DNA of 64,000 bases from Neostapfia colusana (Eukaryota; Streptophyta; Magnoliopsida; Poales; Poaceae), in NCBI GenBank assembly GCA_030760725.1, contig JASWHV010000005.1, positions 28,715,241-28,779,240 of the forward strand, given 5' to 3'. Each line of letters opens with the position of its first letter. The first letter of the stretch is position 1. Both the position numbers and the translations under genes were made by a program. Positions 9,819 to 21,128 of this stretch are shown here, in pieces. The notes under the pieces were generated by a model that saw only the letters and a program-made list of their open reading frames with translations, was not told the origin of the DNA and did not search any database.

Positions 9819-11200
9819 CCAACTGCGACACGCCTCCGTGCCTCGGACATACCTCCCGGGGGCCGCCCAAGATCTGTCAACCCCTTGAACGCCTTGCCAG
9901 AAGGGGAAGACGCCTTAGTTCATCCAAGACGAGCCCGGGTCCACCTACCCCTTGAAGGCCTTAGCCAGAAGGGGAGAACTCCCCGGGGACCCCCAGGAGA
10001 AGCCGCGCAGGACCTGATCCAGCGCGAAGATGACAACCTCGTCGACGAGACTCGGCTGCAGGTAACACCCCACAACGCGCGGTCTCGGCTGATGCTCTAA
10101 GCACTACCGCCAAAGAACCGAACGCATCGGGGGCCTGCAGGAGGGCAACCTGGTGTCGCGGCACGCTCTATTCCAAGAAGGACGCATAAGCTCTCCCCAG
10201 CAGGGAAGGTCCCTCCCGAATCATGAAAGCTGCCGCCCCAGGTACACATGCCTTTCAACCGATGTGGGATCCGTTCCCAAAAATTCTTGCCATGAAGCAA
10301 CACTGTAAGTCCTACTTCCCGAGCATCAGTAGAACAGGGTTATCCTCTTCTGTGATGAATCCCATAGGATTTAGGAACAGAGCTTGGGGCAGCTAAGTCT
10401 CAAGGGACGATACAGGACTACGTCCAGTTTAGCCTGGTTCCGACCCTAAGCGCGTAGAGTCATGCTTCCCTTGTAGACGAGGCGGAATATTGCCTCCATG
10501 TACAGCCAGAATTCCATCTACGGGCACGAATACAGAGACCTGTTCTACTTAGCTCTCTCTCATGCGCTCATTTAAATTATGCATTAATTTTATGACTGCA
10601 CTATCTTTGTATGTTCATCGTACATCTAGCTCCCCCTCTCCTGCGCTCATCCATAGTCGGCATTCGCTATCCTACCGAAGGCGGCTGCGCTTGAGGCACC
10701 TGCCGAAGGCCGAGTGAGTCTCTCGGGCCTAGCCCAGTCAGGTGTTGCTGTGCCAGTTGGTCACCTCCAGGAAAGGCCTGCGTTGTGCATGGGGGGTCCA
10801 GGGTGCGTATCCAGCTTAGCAGGCCATGAGCCCGAAGCATGTGCATCCTGCCCCCCGGAGGTACAGGGGAGTACAACCGCTTTGCCTGGTCATGAACCCA
10901 AAGCACGTGCACTCTGCTTCCCCGGCGCATGGCCCGGTACTAGGGATCGGACGACCGTACCCGGACCTCGGAGGGAGCCGGAGCTCCGGCGCCTCGAGCA
11001 CAGAATTGCCCAAGCCCCGTATAACGGGTCAGGATCATAAGACGAATAAGACTAGGAGACGGGAGGGGAGGACCCCCCGAGGAGAATTACGTTTCCTCTG
11101 CCTGTGTGCAGGACCTCTAGGTTACGGCAACAGGGACTGCATGAAGCAGGGGGAAAGGAGCTATCAACTACTCCGGGCTAGGACTGGAAGGACCAGGTCC
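9819..11200 (+). other. E2 internal non-coding region
   Basis: No credible coding sequence or pol motif on either strand. Two small repeats are visible: a ~67-bp duplication around 9881-9980 (both copies carry 'ccagaagggga') and a 66-bp duplication around 10795-10925 (copies of 'catga(g/a)ccc(g/a)aagca'). An AT-rich patch lies near 10560-10620. Confidence 0.6.
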
Positions 11201-11214
11201 TGGCCCTTCAGCAG

Positions 11215-11440
11215 GGGCAGGGCCCGAGGGCCCCACGTGTCCTGCAGGCCCGGAGCTCTTGCCTCCCCTGAGGAGGGTTCCGGGCTCGCCACGTGGCAGG
11301 CGGAAACCGGACCTCCCCCCCCCCCCCCCCCGGTGGGAGGGCTCCAAAAGCCCTACGTGTCCAGCATGGCCGGAGCTCCCGCCTCTTAAGGAGGGGCTCC
11401 GGACCCGCCACGTGGCAGGCAGATTTGGAGCTCCACATAG
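11215..11440 (+). repeat. Internal G-box minisatellite of E2 with 17-C run
   Basis: Four to five units of the same G-box repeat as in the LTRs (CCACGTGTCC, GCCACGTGGCAGG), but inside the internal domain. A homopolymer of 17 C lies at 11315-11331 within a unit whose LTR equivalents read 'ctccccctcc'. Region 11441-11671 shows nothing else. Confidence 0.7.
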
Positions 11441-11671
11441 GGCGAGATCCGGAGACCCCCGGGGGCCCCTAACACGGTTAGGACCCGGGGAAGGTGTCTA
11501 TGCGGAGCTCCGAGATTGGAGATGGCCTCTGAGTACCTTGCAGAGCTAAGGACTCAGTCAGGCAAAGCCAAGGAGAGAAAAAGCATCACAGACACAAATA
11601 TCTAAAAGAGTCGAACTAAGCGAGGCTCCATGAGCTGGACTACAGACTCAATAAAAAGGGAGAAACAAGTC

Positions 11672-13401
11672 CTAAGGACCTCCCGGCTCCCGCCGGAACC
11701 TTGCGGCTACAAGGGCGGCCATATCCTCGACTTCTGCCCTGGCAGCTTCCTCCCGCTCCGCGGCTGGGCCCTCTCTCGCTGGTTCTAGCGAGAAAGAGGG
11801 GTCGCGGCTCTTAAAGCATGCCAGCACATGTGAGGCGACCTCTAAGGCTAGGCCGCGCCCCTCGGCCTCAAGCTCGCTGGCGACCACCGAGTCTAGCCTG
11901 TCCAGCTTGGCGCCGATCGACTCCAGCGTGGTATCACCTCCGCCACCTTCAACGCAGGAGCCGCGGCCCTCACCGGACTGAAGCCAATAGGGATCAGGGC
12001 GGACCCCGCTGGATCCACGAAGCTCGAGACCGCAAGAGCCTCGGAGGACCGCAAGGCCGAAAGCTCCTCCACCTCGCGGCGGGCCGCCTGCAGAGCCTCC
12101 AGGTTCCTCTTGGAGAATTCCTTCTCTTTGGCCACCAGGGAGCTCTCCCGAAGATGGAGAGTCTTGGCGAGCCGCTCCAACTCAGCAGCCTTGAAGTCGG
12201 CGGCCAACTCCCGGTCCAAGACCGCCCGACGTTCACGGGAGACCTGTTCCTCCCTCAAGTCAAGGTCTGCCTTCAGAATCTCCAGCTCCTCGATCCGAGC
12301 TCGAAGGTCATCCTCGCCCGCCGCCAGCTGCGCGGCGACCCTCTCCGCCTCAGCTGCCGTGGAACGCTCCCGTTCCTCAACGGCGAGTTTACGGCGCTCC
12401 AATTGCTGCCGTATCTCCACAGCGGCAGAGAGGCTCTCCTCAGCCTCGGCGTGTGCCTCCAGGGCCTCCCTGTTGATCCGCCGTGATTCGGTGTCCATGC
12501 GGTCGACAGCCCGCTTCATCCGGTCGAGGAGCACTTCCCTGAAGTCGAGCAATTCCCACCTGGAGTTGAGCTCGCTCTTAACCTTCGCGGTCCTCTCCCG
12601 CAAAAGGTTCCCCTAGGTGAGGAGGCGATCCCGTTCAACCGTATACTCCTCCCGCTCGCGACCTAGTGCAGCCAAGACCTGCCAAACGCTTGTCTCGGCA
12701 AGCGCGAAGGCATCCGCCAGGGGCAATGGAGCAACAGAGGCCGGGGCAGTCCCCCCGACCTCCTCCATTACCTCGTCCTCAAGAGGAGTCGACGCACCAG
12801 CAACCGAGAAGAGACGCCGATCAGGAGAAGCTGGCTCCGAAGCTCTGGCAGCCGGACCTGCCGGGCTCTCTTCAGCTTCTGGCTCCTTGACCTGTGGAGA
12901 GGGGCGAGCCGGGGAAGGCGGCGCTGGAGTAAAGGCCGGGCCGCCTGGTGCAGGGTCGACCTGCGCTGGCTTGGGGGCCGCGGTGGCCGTCTCGGCAGGA
13001 AGAGACGACGCCGCCGAGGAGTCCGGGCACACCGGAACAGGAGAAGTTCGCGCTGGCCTGGGGGCCGCGGCAGTTGCCCCTGGCTCCGAGCGCAACGGCA
13101 CAGACTCCCCGCAAGTCGGGGATGGCCGGGAAGCGCGGACACACCAGCGGGCTCTGAACCCCGACTTCCGAGCCGGGGTAGGACTCCCAGAGCCCGCTAC
13201 CGTCACTGACGGCCGCTCCGCAGTCGCTTGAACTGGCGGAACAGAGGACGCCCCAGAAGCTTCCTTCAACGCATCAGCCCGGGGCCTCTTTGAGTCGCCA
13301 CCGGAGGGAGTGCCAGGCACCCCAGATTCCCGACTTGGCACCGACGCCGCCGCTGGAGGAGATCAAGCGCGCTTCTTCTCTGGTGGCGGGTTGGAGGCCA
13401 T
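11672..13401 (-). pseudogene. E2 antisense coiled-coil protein gene
   Basis: On the minus strand an ATG at 13401 (MASNPPPEKKRA) opens a frame that continues to 11893 with two in-frame stops (TGA at 13365-13363, TAG at 12615-12613). A frameshift near 11930 leads to the end at 11672 (ASHVLACFKSRDP ... RREPGGP). The first half is Pro/Ala/Ser-rich with an acidic patch (LEDEVMEEVGGT). The second half is a long heptad-rich coiled coil (RRKLAVEERERS, RARIEELEILKADLDLREEQ). The E4 homologue has an N-terminal domain of the type annotated in grasses as 'putative gypsy type transposon'; E2 has lost it. A TTTTAAAAG box lies ~100 nt upstream of the ATG. Function is unknown. Confidence 0.75.
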
Positions 13402-13498
13402 GGCGAGGGAGAACTCAAGGGCAAGGGAGCAAAAGCACAAGAGTCCGAGAAGAAATGCAGAGAAGTGCGAAGGGAAGCCGCGATGCGGGTGAGATCCC

Positions 13499-13507
13499 CT
13501 TTTAAAA
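13499..13507 (-). promoter_or_regulatory. Candidate promoter of the E2 antisense gene
   Basis: On the minus strand TTTTAAAAG is followed by 'GGGATCTCACCCGCATCG' and a CT-rich leader, with the ATG ~100 nt downstream. E4 keeps the same arrangement at 21010-21128 although surrounding sequence has diverged. Confidence 0.55.
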
Positions 13508-13864
13508 CTTCCCAGGGATGGTTCGAGGTAATTCGAAAACCTCCGAAAACATCGCATCGGCGACCGCGTTGGCTCCGAGACCGGGCGCCGATGAAAGGTG
13601 GACCCAAGCCGCCCAACTGAAGCGGTGCGTCGAGGAGTCAGACGCCCCAGAAGACAAGCCGGCAAGGCACTTCGGCGGTTCCCGAAGAAAGCGCCGCAAC
13701 GTGCAGAAGTGGTAGTCTTGGGAACCGCCGCAGTAAAAGCAACCATCAAGTGAGCGCACGCTCCCACGATCCCATGGCCGTTCGTGCTCCGGCAGCGGTC
13801 AATTCGGGACTTAGAGAAAGTGCGCGGATCGGAAGAGACGGAGGTCCCACCTCGGGCTCGCTAT

Positions 13865-13891
13865 CTCCCCCGAGATGGGCCCGGGGGCCAC
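13865..13891 (+). other. E2 region at PPT position
   Basis: A block containing GAGATGGGCCCGGGGGCCAC directly abuts the 3' LTR and is conserved in E4 (20626-20652, reverse). It is not a clean purine run, so the polypurine-tract call rests on position and conservation. Confidence 0.45.
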
Positions 13892-14988
13892 TGTCGCTAC
13901 CTGAGATATGGGGTACCCCCGCGCACAGGGGAAAATGCCTAAGGAACTCGCCCTTCTCCGCAGGAAGAGCTCCGAAGGCGCCACGCGTCCGGCGGGGCCG
14001 GACCTCCCTCTCCTCAGAGGAGAGCTCCGGGCCAGCCACGTGGCATACAGAAGCCGGACCTCCCCCTCCGCGGGAGAGAGGTCTGAAGGCGCCACGCGTC
14101 CGGCGGGGCCGGACCTCCCCCTCCTCAGAGAAGAGCTCCGGGCCCGCCACGTGGCCGACAGAAGCCGGACCTACCCCTCCGCGGGGAGAGGTCCGGAGGC
14201 TCCACGTGCCCCGCAGGCCGGACCCTCCTCTCCTCTGAGATGGGCTCCGGGCCCGCCACGTGGCCAGCAGAACGGCGCTGCCTGCCCTCGAGCGATAGGC
14301 AGCGGGCGTAAAGACGCTCCATATCTTGCCCGTACAAGGTATTCAAGGCCCGCGTCTTCCCAAGATGCGGAGACGCGGAGCACGCCTCTGTCAGGTGCCG
14401 TTGCGCCCAGTCGCATCATAGACTGGCGCGCGGTGTCAGAACCTGTCAGCCAATATACACCGCGACAAGATATCCCATGCCGCCTGCGCCGTCATCAACC
14501 ACTACGACTAGCATGCGGCATGGGCAGGGCGGCAAGATGAAGACTCAGAAGCCTTCGACCAGAGACAACTACTGGCATAACTGCAGATACGGTAGATAAT
14601 AGACAATCTTCCCGGGACCACCTGTCGGGTCCCGGCTCCCCTTGTAAGCCGCCCGAGTCTTGGACTATAAAAGGCTCGGGTAGGCGACAATAGCAAGGGT
14701 TCGCACTTTGTAACTGATACGCTAGCCATACACTCCCAAGCTGTAACTCACCCCCAAGCTCAGGACTCCGGCCCTGAGCACCAAGCAATACAGCGAGCTC
14801 CATAGCTCGCCGTGGACGTAGGGTTTTACGCTCCGGCGGCCTGAACCACGTAAAACTCACCGCGTCAAGCTCTTACTAACTCGTCCATCCGCGCAAGCTC
14901 TCCGCAAGGGACTAGCCCCACCGAAAAAAGAACCTCTGCGGGCTGCCCAGTGCAGGCCCGGGGGAAGTGTCGACCGAACACTTCGACA
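13892..14988 (+). repeat. E2 3' LTR (1097 bp)
   Basis: Same ends, length and content as 6916-8012 with scattered substitutions. It contains the G-box minisatellite (about 13960-14280) and TATAAAA at 14666-14672. It is followed by the TSD ggcgc. Confidence 0.92.
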
Positions 14989-16379
14989 GGCGCCTATGCT
15001 CAAAACCACCCCCGCCCTAGCGTTCCTGCTGTCTTGGGCAACAAGGCATGCTTTGCATGTGGAGAGACGGGACATTTTGCAAGTCAGTGCCCGAGGAAAG
15101 GCCTTGGACAGCCAAGCAACGCACCCAAGCAGAACTCACGGCCAAACGGAGGAGCTAATAAAGGCAATCATGGACAGCAGAACTACGCTCGTGGCAACGT
15201 GAATCATGTCTCCGCTGAGGAGGTGCAACAGGCTGATGACGTCATGGTTGGTATGTTCCTTGCCAACTCCAACCCAGCTACTGTTTTACTTGATTCCGGA
15301 GCATCACATTCATTCATATCATCCAAGTATGTTGCCAAGTATAATCTGCCCATATCACATATGAAATATACTATGTTAGTTAATTCTCCCGGTGGAGAGA
15401 TGAGGACTAATATAGTATGTCCAAAAGTAAATCTTAAAATAATGGGTGTAGACTTCCTTGCCAACCTTATTGTCTTGGACTCTCATGTGCTTGATATAAT
15501 ACATGGAATGGATTGGTTAAGCAAGCACAACGGAGTGATCCAATGTGCTGAGAGGAGGGTGCAGTTGATAAATGAGCATGGTATCCGTATTGAGTTCGAG
15601 TCAGCCCAACCGGCAACCGTGAAGGCAACGTTGAACCACGTCAAAGAAGCTACATTGGAAAGCATTCCGGTGGTTCAAGAATACCCGGACGTATTCCCAG
15701 AAGAACTTCCAGGTATGCCACCTAACTGGGACATAGAGTTTACCATTGATTTAGTACCTGGAACTGCACCTATAGCGAAGAGGCCATATAGGATGCCTGT
15801 TAATGAACTAGTGGAACTTAAGAAGCAAATTCAGGAGCAGCTAGAAAATTGGTTTTAGTCGCCCAAGATTGTCACCATGGGGAGCCCCCGTGCTCTTCAT
15901 AGACAAGAAGGATGGGACCCAAAGGATATGTGTGGATTATAGGTCTCTTAATGAGGTGACGATCAAGAATAAATAGCCGCTGCCCCATATAGAGGACCTA
16001 TTTCACTAAATGAAAGGTGCCCGAGTTTTCTCCAAGATTGATCTTCGGTCGGGATACTTCAAGCTAAAGATTAAGCCCTCCGACATACCCAAGACTACCT
16101 TTCGAACACGGTATAGTTCGTATGAATATACCGTTATGTTTTTTCGGTTAATGAATGCACCCGCATATTTCATGTACCTCATGAATAAGGTCTTCATGGA
16201 GTACTTGGATAAGTTCGTCGTGGTTTTCATCGACGATATCATGGTGTATTCGAAAAGCAAGGAAGAACATGAAGAACATTTGAGATTGACATTGCAGAAA
16301 CTGCGAGAGCATCAATTGTATGCCAAGTTCAGCAAATGTCAATTTTGGCTAAAGGAGATATCGTTCCTAGGCCACATCT
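14989..16379 (+). pseudogene. pol: E0 gag end, protease and RT (family A)
   Basis: Continues the gag interrupted by E2. A CCHC knuckle CFACGETGHFASQC starts at 15049. Protease has DSGASHSF (Asp codon at 15292) and RT follows (CVDYRSLNEVTIKNK, FSKIDLRSGYF, FIDDIMVYS). Breaks are a 1-nt deletion near 15855, TAG at 15974-15976 and TAA at 16007-16009. Homology stops at ~16379 just after 'FLGHI', before RNase H; the next base belongs to E3. The codons match E6 closely, so it is the same family but an older copy with more damage. Confidence 0.85.
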
Positions 16380-16535
16380 GATGAGGACATTACAACAGTG
16401 GATACTCACATTGATATACAGGGACCAATCACAAGAGCACGAGCACGGTTACTAAATCAGCAGGTGAACTCGTTCCTAACTTCCTACCCATGTGAGTTTG
16501 AGAATGGATTGCTATTTAATGATTTAATTGTTTAG
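16380..16535 (+). pseudogene. pol: E3: C-terminal tail of a Ty3/gypsy polyprotein
   Basis: A short frame from 16380 to TAG at 16533 reads ...IQGPITRARARLLNQQ... followed by a hydrophobic stretch. The 'GPITRARA' motif is, from memory, typical of the extreme C terminus of some plant Ty3/gypsy polyproteins after the integrase. Everything upstream is missing; it abuts E0 RT without an LTR terminus, so the junction is a deletion or recombination point. A second frame (LRNHGHDQQVKGGG) suggests a nearby frameshift. Confidence 0.55.
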
Positions 16536-16574
16536 GAACCATGGACATGATCAACAAGTAAAGGGAGGAGGATC

Positions 16575-17225
16575 TGGGGACGTGGACAACCAGATGGGGC
16601 GTCCACATGTTGATGAAAACAGTCGCCAACTCGGAGTCCAGGAAAAGTCCATCTTAAAACGGACGCCCAGGATGCATACGGACTCCGTTTTTGACGTTAT
16701 ACATATGCATGTAAATATGCGAAGATAAACTTTCCAATGCTTCTGGTCCTACATTAAAATTCGCCAGGAGTCATTGGGAATTGTCGAAACAAGTCGAATT
16801 CGGAGTTCTGTCCGGTGTTGCACCACCGTATTGGTCTTTTGGGCCTTGTATCCCGTATGAGTCCATTAGGGACGCGTCTAAGGATTTTATGGATGAAACC
16901 CAGCCTTTAAATACCGCAGCCGCCGGCCATATTCGGTGGTTTTTTGCTTAGATTAAACACTTTCACCGTTCTACGGTTTGTGAGACCCCAATTTCACAAA
17001 TTCAGATTGCATCTTCATCGTTCTTGCTTGTGTTCTCAGTTGCACCTGCAGGGATAGCCTTCTTGGCGAGGTCAAGCGTGTTAAGCACGGTTTTGATAAC
17101 CAACGGAGCAGTGGTGTATGATTGCAGGGGTATTCGGGTCCGATCGAGTGCCTCGTATCATCAACGTCGAGATCTCCACTTCAATCGACCTACCTTTCGG
17201 AAGATCGGGCCTAAACTACTCATCA
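16575..17225 (+). repeat. E3 LTR (~651 bp)
   Basis: Preceded by a purine-rich tract (AAAGGGAGGAGGATC), starts TGGGGACG, ends ACTCATCA and is followed directly by a PBS-like 'tttggtatcag'. A TATA-like TTTAAATA lies at 16906-16913. No second copy is in the window, so the ends are inferred. Confidence 0.55.
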
Positions 17226-17227
17226 TT

Positions 17228-17239
17228 TGGTATCAGATT
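17228..17239 (+). promoter_or_regulatory. E3 primer binding site, decayed
   Basis: TGGTATCAGATT matches the tRNA-iMet complement in its first 9-10 bases. Confidence 0.55.
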
Positions 17240-18526
17240 TCAGATTGCCTGTGAGGTACTTTGATTTCCAACTAGATTAATTTTTATTTTTCATACCTAG
17301 AGTCCACAGAAAAAGCCACAAAAAAATTATATCATGTTTACCGATTCCTAGACCATAGTGCCTGCAAGTTTCATTTTTCAGTTTGCATTGTTGAGTTTGC
17401 ATTCGTGTGGTCGAGTCTTGTTGCTTGTTTAGTATTGTGTTTTTAGGTCGTAGTTATCGTTTTTATTCCTTGTTTTTCTTGCTGCTCACCTATTCCACAA
17501 TCCCTAAATAACAAACCGAGCCAACAAGATCATCGGTTCGCCCTAGCTAGCCGCCTTGCGTGAACTCCCGCATCGCCAGCCCAACAACAGGTGACAAACC
17601 ATTGTGCCAGTCCTCCTTGATGCATCACACAACATCCCATCATTCGTTGTTGCTAAATTCAAATTATTTTGCACATCCTATTGTGATCTTTTTCAAAACC
17701 GAGGTTGAATCAACATAAAAAACAGTAACTCTGGTAGCCTACCTTAAAACGGTCATAACTTTTGCATACGAACTCGAAATCAGGCGACTTTTTTTCAAAT
17801 TAATCTACTGAAAATTTCGCAACAGATTTTCCACGGCTTCGCCGTATTCGGCGAAATTTGTTTGGCCAAATTCCCCTCGGAAGATAGACTATCTGGCCTC
17901 CGAAGTTTAAGCCCTAATTTTAAAGAATCTTCCTGATTTTCTATAGGCCACATCTTACATCCAATTGAGCTGCAAAGTTGTGTGCTTTCTATTTTCATGC
18001 TCTCAAGTAAACAAAAAATATCAAAAAATATTTAAAAAAAGAAAAAAATAGTGAAGAGAGCACAGATATTAAAGCATTGACAACACACACATGAAGACAG
18101 TTGGCCTATACACTTGTGCTGTACTTGTTGGTTATATCTTCCTGATTTTCTATTTGCCTTTCTACTGCCTTGTATTGTACTAGGCCTAGAACACTTGTTA
18201 ACCAGCAACAGTTCCTACATTGAATACTTATTCAACTATGTTTGCTGTTAACAATTTTTTTTGCTTATTAGCCACCATATTGTGCCATCCAAGCTCCACT
18301 TTTCCTCTTGAGCAGAACAGATACCTTTTGCATTCACTCCACGCTTCATTGGTTCTCACCGTCCACCGTTTATCACCTGCTGTGTCAGTAAGAACCCTTG
18401 TAAGAACGTGGTAAGATGTTTGAGAGAAAGAGAGATTGTTTCCTTCCTTCCACTTTTCAGATTGCCACTATCTTTTGTAGTTGATAGGGATAACATATTA
18501 TTGTTGTATTTTGTTTACTACTAACA
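17240..18526 (+). other. E3 leader, non-coding
   Basis: AT-rich sequence between the PBS and gag. I see no supported coding sequence; weak A-rich and T-rich runs only (for example 18009-18050). Confidence 0.55.
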
Positions 18527-19432
18527 ATGACAGAACATAAAAGCGATGATGAATGTGTTCAACATGCTGAGTTGCGTGACATGATGAGGGAAATGACAGA
18601 TATATTCACCAAAACCCAAGCATCGACAGAGGCGTCATTGACGACCTTGAATCGCCAACTTTCTGATCTTGGTGTTCGGATGGATACTCTTGAGGCGCGG
18701 CTGCCTCTCGCTGAAGATCGTGAAGACGGTGCTTATAATATGGAAGATCATAACAATCAACCACGACTTCCACTTTATCTATGAGGTATGGGAGGTAATA
18801 ACCGTTATAATTACAATGATCGTCATAACAATTTCAATCGCCCTCTTGATGATCCTTTTGCTAAAATCAATTTACTATACCCTCTTTTTCTGGTGCTTAT
18901 GATGCTGAGGCATATCTTGATTGGGAGATGACAGTAGAGAAGAAATTTAATGCCCACCTTGTTCCTGAACAACATAGAGTTCTCCTAGCCACTAGTGAGT
19001 TTTAGGATTTTGCTATCATATGGTGGAATGAACTTGTTAAAACTAGAACTGATCCTAAAACATGGGATCAATTAAAAGAAGCTATGCATGTTCGTTTTGT
19101 TCCTCCTTCTTTTCAGCGGGACCTTCGCAAAAAATTGCAGCGCTTAGACCAAGGTAAATGGTCCGTAGAGGAGTATTATCAAGAGTTACAAAAGGGTATG
19201 TTGCGCTGTGGGGTAGTAGAGGACATGGATGATAAAATAGCTCGTTTTTATGGGGGATTGAGGCGTGAAATTCAGGACATTGTTGATTATAAGGAATATG
19301 ATACTGTTAACAGATTATTTCAGCTGGCTATGTTGGCAGAAAAAGAATTGCAGGGCTGCCAACAGCAGCAGCACCAACGCACGAGGAGCACCTTCACACC
19401 GCGTTCGACATCTACACCATCCAAAACAGCAC
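18527..19432 (+). pseudogene. gag: E3 gag, truncated by E4
   Basis: The ATG at 18527 opens an N-terminal region with a short coiled-coil-like segment (LNRQLSDLGVRMDTLEARL), then a frame stop TGA at 18782-18784. A frameshift around 18870-18895 precedes the capsid domain (AEAYLDWEMTVEKKF, RFVPPSFQRDLRKKL, KMLRCGVVEDMDD-like). A TAG lies at 19003-19005. Reading ends at 19432 where the E4 LTR begins. The domain is a standard retrotransposon gag. No zinc knuckle is reached before the break; it should lie beyond the inserted material, right of the window. Confidence 0.7.
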
Positions 19433-20625
19433 TGTCGAAGTGTGCCGTCGACACTTCACCCGGGCCTGCACTGGGCAGCCCGCGGAGATTCTTTTTCGGA
19501 GGGGCTAGTCACTCACGGAGAGCTTACGCGCTGGGGACGATGGAAGGAGAAGGTTGACACAGATATTTTTTACGTGGTTTAGGCCGCCGGAGCGTAAAAC
19601 CATACGTCCACGGTGAGCGGAGGCTCTCGTTGTATTGCTTGAGTGTTGAGCGTGTGTGTGTGCCACAAGCCGAACCCTAGAGGGAGTTGAGCAAAGTGTC
19701 GAACCCCTTGCAACGTTGCCTACCTGAGCCTTTTATAGTCCAAGGCTCGGGCGGCTTACAAGGTGGGCCCGGCACCCGACAGGTGGTCCCGGGGAGATTG
19801 CCTGCCATCTACCGTATCCTGCAGTTACGCCGGTAGTTGTCTCTGGCGAGGGCTTCTGAGTCTTTGTCTTGCCGCCCTGCCCACGCCGCAAGCTAGGCGT
19901 CGTGGTTGATGATGGCAGGGGTGGCAGGGGATGTCTTGTCGCTGTGTTTATTGGTGTAGAGCCTCTGACGCGGCCTGCCAGTCTTCACTGCGATGCGACT
20001 GGGCACAACGGCTCCTGACAGCGGTGTGCTCCGCGTCTCCGCACCTTGGGAAGGCGCGGGTCTTGAATACCTTGTACGGACAAGGTATGGAGTGTCTTTA
20101 CTCTTGCTGCCTACCGCGCGGGGGCAGGTAGCGCTGTTCTGCTGGCCACGTGGCGGGCCCGGAGCTCTCCTCTGAGGAGAGGGAGGTCCGGCCCCGCTGG
20201 ACACGTGGAGCCTTCGGAGCTCCCCCCGCAGAGGGGGGAGGTCCGGATCTGCTGGCCACGTGGCGGGCCCGGAGCTCTCCTCTGAGGAGAGGGAGGTCTG
20301 GCCCTGCTGGACACGTGGAGCCTTCGGAGCTCCCCTGCAGAGGGGGAGGCGCGGCTCTGCTGGCCACGTGGCGGGCCCGAAGTTCTCCTCTGTGGAGAGG
20401 GAGGCCCGGCCCCGCTGGACACGTGGAGCCTTCGGAGCTCTCCCCACGGAGGGGGGAGGTCCGGCTCCGTTGGCCACGTGGCAGGCCCGGAGCTTTCCTC
20501 TGAGGAGAGGGAGGTCCGGCCCCGCGGGACACGTGGCACCCTCGGTGCTCTCCCCGCGGAGAGGGGCGAGGTCCTTAGGCAGTTTCTCCTGTGCGCGGGG
20601 GTACCTCATATTGAGGGTACCGACA
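19433..20625 (-). repeat. E4 3' LTR (1193 bp, reverse)
   Basis: On the minus strand begins 'tgtcggtaccctcaatatg' and ends 'cacacttcgaca', the same ends as the E2 LTRs. TATAAAA lies at 19737-19731. It is about 100 bp longer than in E2 because of more minisatellite units. Confidence 0.85.
20130..20575 (+). repeat. G-box minisatellite in E4 LTR
   Basis: About eight units alternating GGCCACGTGGCGGGCCCGG and GGACACGTGGAGCCTTCGG, each followed by GAGCTC, an inverted repeat such as CTCTCCTCTGAGGAGAG, and GGAGGTCCGG. This is the most regular array in the window. Confidence 0.85.
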
Positions 20626-20652
20626 GTGGCCCCCGGGCCCATCTCGGGGGAG

Positions 20653-21128
20653 ATGGCGAGCCCGAGGTGAGGCCCCCGTCTCTTCTACTTCGCGCACCTT
20701 CTTGAAGACCCTCTTTGACCGTCGTTGGAGTACGAACAGTCGTGCGATCGTGGGAGCGTGAGCCCTGCTTGATGGCTGCTTTTACTGCGGCGGTTCCCAA
20801 GGCTGCCACTTCTGCACGTCGCAGCGTCTTTTCAGGGACCACTGAACCGTCCCGTTGGATCAACTTCCTGGGAGACTGACTTCTTGGCCCACCGCTTCTG
20901 CTGGACGGCTCGGGTCCACTTGTCATCAACGCTTGTCTTGGAGCTGAAGCGGTTGCCACAAGCAGCATATTCGAAGAGTTTCGAATTGCTTTGAATCGCG
21001 CCTGGGAAGTTTAAAAGGGGATCTTACCCGCATCGCGGCTTCCCTTCGCACTTCCCTATGCTTGAACCTTCCTTGTTCCTTCGAGCTCTTGCACCCTTGT
21101 CTTCCAAGTTCTTGAGCTTCCGTCGGCA
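20653..21128 (+). promoter_or_regulatory. E4 leader and promoter of the antisense gene
   Basis: Homologous to E2 13402-13864. The best-kept part is a TTTAAAAG box at 21010-21017 followed by 'GGGATCTTACCCGCATCG' and a CT-rich leader to the ATG at 21129. The spacing (~112 nt box to ATG) fits a plant TATA promoter for plus-strand transcription, opposite to the element. Confidence 0.5.

Larger units (their letters stand above)
6916..14988 (+). mobile_element. E2: complete non-autonomous, gag-only Ty3/gypsy element with antisense gene
   Basis: Bounded by two 1097-bp LTRs with ends TGTCG...CGACA and flanked by the 5-bp TSD ggcgc (6911-6915 and 14989-14993), inside E0 gag. The internal 5.9 kb has a PBS, a gag reading frame, a long non-coding stretch and a gene on the opposite strand. 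No protease, RT, RNase H or integrase motif is present. The gag type and antisense gene resemble Tat-lineage grass elements, where antisense ORFs are established; the lineage call is inference. The LTRs differ at only scattered sites by eye, so insertion is fairly young. Confidence 0.88.
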
